Assembly (NCBI GenBank): GCA_024336345.1
Contig: JANFOG010000005.1
Location: forward strand, 1,116,001-1,180,000
DNA from: Mariannaea sp. PMI_226
Taxonomy: Eukaryota; Ascomycota; Sordariomycetes; Hypocreales; Nectriaceae
Direction of reading: 5' to 3'
Length of the DNA: 64,000 bases
Positions 31,639 to 41,792 of the stretch are shown here, piece by piece (the stretch's first letter is position 1; each line of letters begins with the position of its first letter). The position numbers and the translations under genes were made by a program. Under the pieces are notes generated by a model. It searched no databases. It was not told the DNA's origin and worked only from the letters and a program-made list of their open reading frames with translations.

Positions 31639-33803
31639 TTAATCGGCAAATGCCATTGTGGACTGGTCAGGGTCGACTGGTTGGGCTGACACCTCGCATG
31701 CTTGGGAGAAGAAGATGCTACAAGGTGTGTCGTAATCATTGGTAATGCTGTAGTAGTTTCCTGTTGTTCGGAGAATCAGAAATCATACACTCTTCAAACT
31801 GAGAATCGTCAAAAGGGGGGTGGACATACCTCTGGGAACGAACCACATACCTCCCGCTGTGATGCGGAACTGTGTATCATTCACGGTAACAAGTGCCTTT
31901 CCGTAGTGGACGAAAAACACCATGTGCATCTTTCGCGAGTTCTTCGGTCTCTTTTCGGCACCGGGGGGCAGCTCAACAACACCAGCACCCATAAACGGCG
32001 TGGTGAGGGTCTTGGCAAAGCGGAATGTCGCATCCCGGATATCACGAGTCTGGATCGCTTCGGCAGAGACAGCGACTCGCTCCTCCATTACCTCGACGGG
32101 CTCATCATCAGCAGGAGGTTGATACTCATGCTCCGGCTCCCATAGAATGACCTCTCCCGTGACCGTACCCGGGTTAACTTCCCAATCTTCATACTCGGGT
32201 TCTGGTCTACTAGAAGCCCGCGCCGACTTGCTTTTGGGTCGTCCTCTGCTCCTAGGCGCACGTTTTTGTTGAGGAGATGGCTGCTGAGGAGGGCAGGTAA
32301 TACCCTTGTTAGTCGGCACGGCAAACCGGTTCCTGGCAAACACATCATCCGTTGCTTCATATTCCCATGCGACTTGCTCGCCCTTCCACCAGTCCAAAGG
32401 TCGATGTGATTGTCTGCCAGATCTCGTCTTTATCACTTCGTCCATGTCTCGACGAACAGATACCAGGCCACGAGATTTGGGCATGGGTGGGCCTCGTTGA
32501 AGAGCAGCAAAAGAGGTCTCTCCGACATCGCCAGCAACGTCTGATACTTGACCCTTTGGTTTCCGACCAGGCCTGCCTCGGGGTTTCGGTGCAGTGGCGG
32601 CAGTTGCTGGCTTTGCGGGGGCAGATGCTTTGGTGGGCGCTGGTCTCGCCGCCTCTGGTTTCGAAGCTTTCGGTCGTCCCGGTCGTGATCGCTTGGGTTC
32701 TGGTTCTGGTTCTGGTTCTTCCTCCACGTTGTCCTCATCCTCGCTGCCCATCGAATGCTCGGCAATAGAGATTTCCGTGGACGGCCGTTTCCTAGGTGAC
32801 TTAACCGGGTCGGGTTCTTTCTGCTTAGTGGCGGCTTTTGCAGGACGGCCTCTTTTCTTTTGTACCTTGACCTGAGAATCTGCTTGGACTTCGGGTGCCG
32901 CCTTTTTCACTACACTCGGCTTCGTCGCAGGTTTTGATCTCCCACGGTTCGTACTTTTTGCAGCGGCCTGGCGCGCGATCGGCACATCATCATCATCGTC
33001 CTCTTCGTCTTCCTCCTCTTGTTGCGCAGCAGCCAGCGCTTCCGGTTCTGGTGAGGGTGTGTCTCCGCCCATAGCTTCGACCATCTGTAGAGACTCTTCC
33101 AAGAGATCTGAATTATCCTCGTCCAAGTCGGCGTGACGAACTACTGTACCCTGAGTATCATCTTCCTCTTCCTCTTCCTCTTCTCTCTCATCGCGGTGGG
33201 CTCCATTTACACCATTGACTTTAGGTCTCCCTCGTGGCTGCGGCTTGCCAAAGTTGAGCTTCCTAGTTACTGTAGGTTCAAAGTCGCTCATGGGTTCGTC
33301 GGGGGTATTCGATGAGCCACGGTCGATACGCAGATTTCTCTTCGCGGGAGAGCCGAGGGATGTCTTGATGGGCGATCGGCTTCTAGGGATCGACAACCGT
33401 CCTTGGCGCTCTTTAAGCACCGTTCGAGGACCTGGGCCAGCACCTACGGACGCATTAGATTATCTGCTACATATTTCTTAGTTAGGCGAAGGAGGCGCGC
33501 GTACTGGTCTCAATATCCATATCATCACTTCCGTACTCATTGTCGTCAGGACTAGGCCCTCTGCTACTGGCAGCGGGGGATTTTTCGGGCGACGAGAGTA
33601 GGTCATCTAGTGGCTGCATGCCATATTCGTCGCGTTTACCGGTATCGCGCAGCTGAATGCCGGTTTTCCTGCGATAGTGAAGTGAGTATACTGTGCCCGC
33701 TTTGGCGCGTGGTGATGTCGTCAACGTACCGGCCCGCAACACCAAGCTCATGTAAAGCTTGGGAGTCGGCATTGGTCGCGCGACGACCGCCGCGAGACGT
33801 CAT
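31639..33803 (-). CDS. MIF2: Mif2/CENP-C inner-kinetochore protein
   Basis: Four exons, 33803-33730, 33668-33505, 33443-31830 and 31760-31639, with introns of 61-69 bp, give 657 residues. The N-terminal block is conserved in fungal CENP-C: ELGVAGRKTGI, then DEYGMQPLDDLLSSPEKSP. A long acidic/basic disordered region carries about five AT-hook-like GRP cores (KKRGRPAK, PKPRGRPGRKPKG, SRGRPKSK and others). The CENP-C motif SGRQSHRPLDWWKGE binds the CENP-A nucleosome. The C-terminal cupin dimerisation domain runs from about TTPFMGAGVVELPPG through FFVHYGKALVTVND to RGNYYSITNDYD, completed only by the last exon. It links CENP-A chromatin to the outer kinetochore. Transcribed divergently from RNase H2A through a promoter with cell-cycle boxes. 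Confidence 0.95.
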
Positions 33804-33942
33804 GGCTGTATGAAGCTGGGGGAGGTTATTTTTGGTCTTTCTTACACACCAACGAGAGCTTCTGCGCAGTGTATCAAGACATAAGAATAAATTGCTTCAA
33901 GAACGATAAATCTAGTGAAGTGGGCAAAGGATGGAAGCCGGG

Positions 33943-34313
33943 ACGCGTTTGGCGACTGCCAGCTTTGCTTTGCTTTTTTGTTGACGTCGGAGTACAGATC
34001 AGATTAGTACGAGGTACTTCATGCATAACGTGCACAGAGAGAGACAACAAGTACCTAAGCTAAATTCATGCGGGAAACTGCCACTCAAAAGAATGACCGC
34101 CAATTGGACAAGGTATCCATGAGCAGGTATTGGTGCATTTTCCGCTATGCCTATATAGGCATAGTAAACATCCCCACTGCCTTCTACACGTAGTAGGTAC
34201 CTATCAGTAGGCCGCTCTGGTACCAGAGTACATGGACCGGGCTGGGACCGAAGAAACGCTCTCCCAAAAATCAATTGGAACTTGTAACGCGTCTTGCGAT
34301 TTCCCAGACGCGT
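33943..34313. promoter_or_regulatory. Three MluI cell-cycle boxes (ACGCGT) in the MIF2-RNH201 divergent promoter
   Basis: Exact ACGCGT lies at 33943, 34287 and 34308. The first is 140 bp before the MIF2 ATG and runs into TTTGGCG, an E2F-like core. The other two are spaced 21 bp apart, two helical turns, 258-284 bp before the RNH201 ATG. ACGCGT is the site of the MBF (Mbp1-Swi6) G1/S regulator in fungi. Coupling of these genes by MBF is inference. Confidence 0.55.
34145..34164. repeat. Perfect 20-bp palindrome in the divergent promoter
   Basis: CTATGCCTATATAGGCATAG equals its own reverse complement, with no central gap. It lies roughly midway between the MIF2 and RNH201 start codons. It could be a dimeric regulator site, or fold into a cruciform or hairpin. 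Confidence 0.6.
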
Positions 34314-34570
34314 CGTGGGGTCCATCTCTCAAGTCTCTAATTCAACACCCAAGGGCCCTTGGTCATACTCTTAATACTTCTCACAATAGGTACCTCACAC
34401 ATCACAAATAATTATCGATCTTCGAACTAGATTGCTTCCTATCCATGGACAACATATTGTTCTAAACATCGATCAATTACTTATTCTCAACCAATTCTGG
34501 CCCAGTCTTCTCAGTCAATTTTCACTACCTCTCTCTGTCACTTCCTAAAGATCCCCCGCCGCCTTTCACA

Positions 34571-35560
34571 ATGGCCGTTGACGACTCACAACCGACCTAC
34601 ATTCCCCCTTCGGTACACCACTCTACCCTTCTCTCCGGCGCCTCCTTCTCCCACTACTCCGCGGTCCCTAAAGCTCTTCTTCCTACCGATCCCTCCGATC
34701 CATCAACCGCGCCGCCATGCTGCCTCGGAGTTGACGAAGCCGGTCGTGGCCCCGTTCTTGGCCCCATGGTGTACGGAGTCTTCTATCTTCCCCTGCCACT
34801 CTCCGACCCTTTGCTCCGCGACGAGCACCACTTCGATGACTCCAAGGTCCTCACCCCAGCCGTTCGCTCCAATCTGATGCGCGCCCTCTGCACTGAAGAT
34901 AGCGACCTGCACGAGTCCTGCGGCTGGGCCACGACAGCACTGTCGGCACGCGACATCTCAGCCAACATGCTCAAGCCCGCTACGTACAATCTCAACGCCC
35001 AGGCTATGGACGCTACTGTCGATCTCATCAAGGCTGTATACGCAATGGGCGTCAATATCCAGGAGATCTACGTCGACACCATCGGCCAACCCGCTACATA
35101 CCAGGCAAAACTGCAGCGCATATTCCCCACCGCTAAGATCACAGTCGCCAAGAAGGCCGATAGCCTGTATCCCTGCGTCAGCGCCGCCTCTGTTTGCGCC
35201 AAGGTTACACGCGATGCCGCCCTCGAGGTCATGTACGAGGCCCGTGCCGTTACAAGCCTTGCTGAGAGTGAGGGTGGCATGGCCTGGGGCTCAGGGTATC
35301 CCTCTGATGCTCGCTGTGTTGGGTGGATGAGGAGCAATATGCATCCCGTGTTTGGCTGGGGCCCCGAGTGTCGGTTTAGCTGGGGCACAGCCAAGGATAT
35401 GCTCGAGAGCAAGGGAAGCGGCGTCAATGTCGAATGGCCGGAAGAGGATGATGGCGAGACCACTCGGCTAACAAGCTTCTTCGCATCTGGCGACGAGGAC
35501 AAAGAAGCGTCTGAGCTGGGGACTTGGTTTGGTACACCAGCGGGTTTGGAAGCATTCTAG
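34571..35560 (+). CDS. RNH201: Ribonuclease H2 catalytic subunit A
   Basis: A single exon gives 329 residues. The enzyme cuts RNA in RNA:DNA hybrids and removes single ribonucleotides from DNA. The RNase HII/H2A catalytic residues are visible by family alignment: Asp55 and Glu56 in GVDEAGRGPVLGP, Asp169 in YVDTIGQ, Asp197 in KKADSLYP. The eukaryotic GRG motif (58-60), DDSKVLT and the SAASVCAKVTRD block are present. A FGWGPECRFSWGTA segment is the usual C-terminal signature. The tail adds TTRLTSFF (297-304), which resembles a PCNA-interacting peptide without its first Gln. The fungal enzyme works as a heterotrimer with H2B and H2C, not encoded here. Convergent with SEY1 226 bp away. Confidence 0.95.
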   Translation: MAVDDSQPTYIPPSVHHSTLLSGASFSHYSAVPKALLPTDPSDPSTAPPCCLGVDEAGRGPVLGPMVYGVFYLPLPLSDPLLRDEHHFDDSKVLTPAVRSNLMRALCTEDSDLHESCGWATTALSARDISANMLKPATYNLNAQAMDATVDLIKAVYAMGVNIQEIYVDTIGQPATYQAKLQRIFPTAKITVAKKADSLYPCVSAASVCAKVTRDAALEVMYEARAVTSLAESEGGMAWGSGYPSDARCVGWMRSNMHPVFGWGPECRFSWGTAKDMLESKGSGVNVEWPEEDDGETTRLTSFFASGDEDKEASELGTWFGTPAGLEAF

Positions 35561-35786
35561 GGAGTTTCGGCAGATTCAGTTTTCGCTATTGATCAAGGCG
35601 CAGACTAGAAAATGGGGTTTCGATACAAAAAGGGCGCAAAGGCAATATTGGATCACGACGGGGAGGGCCGTCAGGTATGGTTTTTGAGTAAAATATTATA
35701 TATATATCCTGTTTATTATAATTGCTACAATCACGCCCAATAGGGTCTTGGAACTAAATGATCATCTATATCAAGACACACAACCA

Positions 35787-38651
35787 TTAAATCTCATCAA
35801 TGTCATCGGACTCCGTGGAGTTGTTCTGTTTTCGTCCACGGCTATCCAGCGTATCCATGCTGATGCTGTCGCTGTCCCGAGCAGGCATCCCTACGGCCTG
35901 ACGTGCAGTGTCAGAGTTGGCGATGAAGTCGCGCAGCTGCTGCTTGGCAATGTCCACGCCCTGAGTCATAGCAGCGTTGGTCATCTGCATAATTGGTCCC
36001 AGGAGGTTGAGGGTGTACGCGATATAGGTGCCTCCGCCGATAAGAAGACACAGCATAAAGAGGAAAGGGTTTCGCAGCACTAAATAGCCAGGTCAGTAAA
36101 TTCTCATCAATATTAAAACATCTGCGGTTGTTCACTTACCCATGAAGATCTCATTCCAGCCCAGAGCCAGAAGCAATCCGTAAAAGTACCACGGGACCTG
36201 AGCAACACTGCCAATGGCACTGCGCTTGGCTTCCACATAGACACCATCAGCAGTCTTCTTGAATCGTACAACCAGGTCTTGACGCTTGCTTTCGCTCAGC
36301 ACTGTCATCTCTTCTTCCAAGCTCTTGCCTTCTTCTTCGTCGATACCACCGATGGGTGCCAAGTCCTCCTCGTCGCCGGCTTCCACACCGATAGGCTGGT
36401 GGCCGATGAACCCGGGCAGATCGGGGGGCGCATATGTCTCAGACAGTCGAAATCTTGAAAGAAGAGGAATAAGAGTGAGTGTTGACTCTCGCGCCTTGGT
36501 GTAGATACCCTCAATATCATCTGTAGGGCGCCAGATGCGCGGGACGCCATCGTCGTCGTAACGGAACTTATCTTCGAAGTTCTCTCTAAGCTTCAGAAGA
36601 ATATTACCTTCCATAACCTCCTCCTCAATCTTCTCTCGCAGGGCGCTCCAACTCTTGCGGCGGAGACGCCAAGCACCGATAAGCACCTCGTCGTCGCTAG
36701 CATCGAAGCTCTTGGCTCGCTCGGCGAATCGGATCTCGGCCTCCTTGACGATGCCACTGAAAACATCCCAGATACGATCCCAAAGATCCTTCTCAGAAGG
36801 AGGCTTATCTCCTTCCTCAGGGGCTCCCAGGCCGCCTCTACCAGAGCCTAGCTTGTTAAACTCCAGGCCAATAGCCTCGCCAAGTCTGGATTTAACCCAT
36901 CGCTCAACCCGTATCGCAAGGCGTCGCATCTCCTCCTTGCGCAGCTTACCGCTGGCCTCGTCAAGTTCCTTCTCAAACAGGGCAAGTTGGGACGCAAAGT
37001 TGGTCCATGACACGCCTTCAATTAATAAGCTCTGTGCTTCAACGTTGAAAACGTCGAGGGTCTTGCGCTTCTCGCTTGCGACAATCTCAGCAAATTCATA
37101 ACCACCACCAGCCTTCTGTCCCGCCTTGACCTTGCCCGCAACGGCCTCGCTGAAGGCGACAACACCAGCCTTGTGAGCAGCAAACAACTGTCCCTGGTAC
37201 AAAGCCTTGAGACGGGCATCAACCTTGCCTTCCAGCTCGTGCCTCTTGCGAGTATACACACCCTTGTGATATCGGCTTGCTTGCAACTCGAATGCCTTGA
37301 TACACTTCTCTCGAGCATCCTTTCCGGAGGAGCCCAAGTCAGTGAGTACAGTAGGAACTCCGAGTCTAGCAGCTTCAGCTTGCTTCTCTTCTAAAGGCGT
37401 AACAATAATGTCAAAGTTGACCAAAACCTCTCTTGAGATTTCGTCACAACGGAACTGAGCCAGGAGCTCCTGTTGAGTGGGGAGATCGAGATCCTTGTTG
37501 TTGACAATCTGGTCCCACACTCCCTCGGCGTAAACAGAGAAGCCATCGGCAGGGATGCGTCGGTGATACTCGGGGAGGAAAACACCACCCTCGAGTTCCT
37601 GGTCGCCTTTACCACTTCGGTTTCCAGCAGTGAATCTTGAGCCTAGCTTCTTAACCTCTTCGATGAATTTGTCGCCTTGGAGGATCTTGTGGGGTAGGGC
37701 AGCGAAGCCGAAGTCGAAGTAGTCTTCGATCCTGGAGTTCTCGAGACCCTGTGGCTTAGAGATGGAGGACCAGATCTTGGTCAGATCCTGGATAAGAGTA
37801 GTGCGAAGGTTGGTGAGAGGTGTAGTGCCAAGATGATCGCGGATAACGAAAAATAGAAGGGACCTTGGAGTGGATCTTATAATAGAGAATATGTCAGGGT
37901 CATGGACCGCAAAGTGTCAAGCACAAAGGGGAGGGGGGCACTCACTGCTTGTCCTTGAGGAAAAGTTGCAAATTGACCTCGAAAACAGTCTTGAGCAAAC
38001 CCATGTTTGCGCCCTGGTACAAACCGACCTGGTGTTCCCAGATATTGACGATGAGGACTTCGCTGGTTGCGAGCGCAAAGAGAGCGCTCTTGCGCTCAAA
38101 GTCCTGGTCCTCACCACGCTCGCGACCGTCGGTACCCTCTACGTCCATGACAAGAATGTTGTCGGCCATTTTAGTACCTGCGCTCTCCTCGCGCTTATTT
38201 CTGGACATCCAGATACCCTTTGTTGTCTGACGACGCTCCGTCTCGGACATGACGGAAAATTCGGTTCCAAAGAGATTGTTCAGTAGAGTCGACTTGCCAG
38301 TAGACTGGGAACCAAAGACGGAAATGAGGTGGTAGTTGAAGCCGGCGTCGGCAACGGTGGTAAGTTGAAGATATTCATTGAGGTTGTTGCTATATTAGAG
38401 CATTGGAGGTTAGCAACAGGCGGCGATACGATAGCAAGAGCCAGCATCAGTAGTGGTGGCAGTGAGTTGTGTTGTTGAAGGATGCGCAAAAGCACATGGA
38501 AAGATTGCCGGAGCTTCCAAAGAGGACAGACAGGTCAACAACGACGGAGATAGACATACTTGAATTCCTTGTCCTCGTCAATGACTTGGACACCATGTTC
38601 GTAGCTCCCGGCGCCGGACTCTGCGCCGACGGCGGAGAAGTGGCCGTTCAT
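35787..38651 (-). CDS. SEY1: Sey1, dynamin-like GTPase for ER membrane fusion (RHD3/atlastin type)
   Basis: Four exons, 38651-38560, 38389-37946, 37875-36140 and 36079-35787, with introns of 170, 70 and 60 bp, give 854 residues, the family's usual length. The GTPase domain has P-loop GSQSTGKS (about 57-64), switch-II DVEGTDG (113-119) and the G4 motif RD in FVIRDHLG. A long helical-bundle middle follows. Two hydrophobic segments, [18 protein letters not shown] (about 740-757) and [19 protein letters not shown] (about 761-780), form the ER hairpin; the last intron falls between them. The acidic tail ([10 protein letters not shown]) faces the cytosol. Sey1 tethers and fuses ER tubules to make three-way junctions. 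Confidence 0.95.
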
Positions 38652-40093
38652 GGCGATGTGCTGCTCTATGGCGGGATTCGAGAGGGAGCAGGTGGTATAA
38701 CGAAGCGGTGGAGATGGGGGGGAAGAGATTCGGGGGAGCTCGAAGTTAAAAGCTTCAGAAGCGCGGGAGGTGCATGAGTCGGGGAAACCGCTGGCCAGTC
38801 GCAGCAGAAGAGAAAAGGGGCGTTTTACTTGATACAGTCGAGGGTGTGGCGAGAAGCAGAAGGAGAGGGATTGGGGATTTTATTTGGGTTGCCCGTGGGA
38901 CGATTTGATGAATGGGCGATGTCAAAATGTTGGCGAAGTGACCACCTGGACAAAGATGCTGGACCCTTGTGACAGTCCAAGAGATCGAAGTACTTTGTAC
39001 TGTATTTTGTACGGCTTTTCATACTGTAAGGCAGCCGACCACATCAAGCCTTTTACTTCCCCACCAAACCAGTTCCGCGAGACCAACGCCCATCCAACCT
39101 TTCTTCGTCATGAGAGCGGTTCGCACGGGAAGTGGCTTGAGATGATGCACATTCAAAGTCCACATCTGTTGTGCATTTTGATACCGACGATTTCCTGAAC
39201 ACAGCTAAACCTGGAAAGGACGAAAGCGAACAACTAAGTTGCTACTGTGTCATGTCAGCACCCGGACGTACGTGTGCACTTTGTGTAGATTCATACTATG
39301 TACACACGGTACCTACATTAGCTTCTTTTTGCCACGCTGTGTTGTTCTGTTTCCTGGTCAGAGTCCCTTGGGCCTACGCACAGGCCAGAAATGCTGTCAT
39401 TTTAGCTACCTACCAAGCTACCTAGGTGCCTAGGTGCCTAGGTACGTGCTCATTATTACTTATGGTGTCTCTGCAAATTCCGGATGGGACGGGTTGTAAC
39501 AAAAGGGCATTGTGAGGCCTTGGTCGTAAGTCAGGCCTTGCATGTGCTATTGCATTTGCATTACCCCCTCCCCGTACAGAAACAGCTTTCGGATCCGAAT
39601 ACGTACTGCCTCATTGCATTAATAACGGTGTTCAATAAACATATTACGTAGGGTTACATGGGTTTTATCAATGCGAACCAAGATGTTGGGGGCCAGTCTC
39701 AACCAAAACATTCCGGAAGTACAAGTTTTCCCGCCTCCGGCCCCCTTATTTGCAGCCCGAAGCCGGGTCCGTCTCTTCAAGCTCCCCCCCCCCCCCCCCC
39801 TCCCAAAGCTCCGTGTGCTGGGCGGGAATCTGTGCGTGCCGCACCGGCGGGGAGACAGAGCTCATTAGCCAATTGTAAACCAACTACGTAATGACTTACC
39901 TATGGATCGCCCGCCGAGGGGCACCGAGGGGGGCTCGTCCTCAACTAAGGGCTTGGGAGAAAAAGGGCCTCGCAATAATACCTTATAGACCTCCAAGCTT
40001 CAATTCGACCGACTCTAACATATCCTCTCAACTTTGGACTTAGATTGGCTGCTCAAACTATCCATATCCTTATACATAACCCTCCAGCCCACC
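38652..40093. other. Divergent intergenic region, SEY1 and dienelactone hydrolase
   Basis: No gene. It holds direct 8-bp repeats of CTAGGTGC/CTAGGTAC near 39421-39445, GGTACC at 39308 and a 17-base C run at 39784-39800. Confidence 0.5.
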
Positions 40094-41397
40094 ATGTTGA
40101 TCAAAGAATCCCATGTTGATGTCCCCACCACTGCCAATGGCAAGGATGGTACTATGCGTATGTCCTTGTTCTCCTGCCCCTCACCACCAACAGTTGTCCA
40201 CATTGATGATTTTCTGCAATGGGTACATCATCATGTTTTGGGGGAACATAGTCACTTAACAATCACAAAATAGGCATCTTTCTCTTCCACCCAACAATTC
40301 CCGGTTACCCCAAGGCGTAAGCTATTCTCTTTTTCTCAGACCCCAGGCATTATTATCTGGAGGACGACTTACTAAACGTTCAATAGTCGATTCCCTGGTG
40401 TCTGTCTCTTCAGTGAGATCTATCAAGGTATGACTATACATTCATCCCCCTTTCATTCTCAGCATATCACAATCCCGCAAGTGGCCCCTGTAAGTAGCTA
40501 ACTTGGATCCCCCAAGTAACTGGTCCTGTCGCCCGATTTGCTCGCCAGATTGCCGGCCAGGGGTACATCGTCGCCGCTCCCTCCTCCTATCATGACTTCA
40601 CTGGTCCTGAGCCTCTGAAGTATGATGTCGAGGACACTGACCGTGGCAATCAATACAAGATTCAAAAGGTTCGCTTCTTGCTCGGGTTTCTCTTACGCCT
40701 AGTCTTTCGTCTAACTTCCTCTCCAGACCCTCGAGTCTTATGACGCCGACTCATATGCTACCGTTGACTACCTCCTTACCCTTCCAACATGCACTGGCCT
40801 CATCGGCGCCACTGGCATGTGTCTGGGTGGCCATCTCGCTGTCCGTGCTGCTGTACGTATTCTCTCTCTCCTGCTATCCTCAAGCCACTTACATCCAGCC
40901 CTATATCACAACGATGCTGGCCTGCTATTCATTGACGTACATCATACTTATTTTCGTGCACACACCTCTAGCTTGATCCCCGCATAACCGCCTGTGTCTC
41001 CTACTTCGCCACGGACATCCACTCCCGTACTCTGGGCCCTTATGAAAGCGCCAACACCTCTGCTACAGCTCCTCCCAACAGCAACCACACCCTTGATCTC
41101 TTTAACAAGTTCAAGGGCGAAGTGGCCATGATCTTCGGTATCAAAGATACCCACGTCCCCGATGCAGGTCGTGATCTCATCCGCAACAAGCTTCGCGACG
41201 CAGGTGTTGTCTTCAGCTTCCATGAGTATGCTTGGGCACAACACGCCTTCATTCGTGATGAGCTCAGCAAGGGCCGATACGACCCAGCCATCACTAAGAT
41301 CTGCTTCGAGGTTCTGCTTGAGCTCTTTGGTCGAGTGCTCAAGACAGACCTGGGTACGAGGGATGGTGACGTGCCTCCACCTGAGCACGTTTGTTAA
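40094..41397 (+). CDS. Dienelactone hydrolase family protein
   Basis: Six exons, 40094-40157, 40274-40316, 40387-40427, 40517-40668, 40727-40852 and 40972-41397, give 283 residues. Two exons are only 43 and 41 bp. All junctions keep frame and restore the alpha/beta-hydrolase fold: RIFLFHPTIPGYPKARFPGV, then EIYQVTGPVARFARQIAGQG. The catalytic triad is Cys132 in GMCLGG (the cysteine nucleophile of this family), Asp201 in GIKDTHVP and His233 in WAQHAFIRDE. Family members open cyclic dienelactones in aromatic-compound degradation or hydrolyse other small esters. Many fungal homologues have unknown substrates, so the reaction is not assigned. No targeting signal is seen; probably cytosolic. Convergent with the MscS gene. 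Confidence 0.9.
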
Positions 41398-41792
41398 AAA
41401 CTGTTGGAAGCATTGCCACGAAACTGTGCATGATTTGTTTTCATATCGAGACCAATTATATGACCATGACATTGAGCAAAATAAATAATATTCTAAAAAA
41501 AAAAAAGTTTCTTGACTTCGTGAGAATGTGAGAGACGCTCGACGGCGGCCATCCCTAGTAGCGTAGAGAAAAAAAAAAGAAACCAATTTTTTCATCATCC
41601 CAAAAACCTCTCTGCCCGTTTCTTTCTGTCACGGAGTCACCTCATTCTATTTAATATATCGGAAGAGCGTTTTGCCTTCCACCAGTATTCCCGTGGGCGC
41701 CGAAATACACAAAAAAACCATAACAGCTACCAGGTACCTGACGGTGGCAACCCTGGTTGACACGCGTTCTAGTCACACCGCTCTTCGTACTG
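41398..41792. other. Convergent 3' flanks
   Basis: About 395 bp with A-tracts near 41496 and 41570 and GGTACC at 41733. No gene. Confidence 0.5.

Larger units (their letters stand above)
33804..34570. other. Divergent promoter MIF2 / RNH201
   Basis: This 767-bp spacer has no gene. It contains the three ACGCGT boxes, the 20-bp palindrome and GGTACC at 34196, 34219 and 34389. A pyrimidine-rich leader precedes the RNH201 ATG. Confidence 0.6.

Noticed and set aside
39784..39800. Poly-C run and other homopolymers (10205-10249 T, 60227-60240 A) as functional elements
   Set aside because: Simple slippage repeats in non-coding DNA; no structural context suggests a role.
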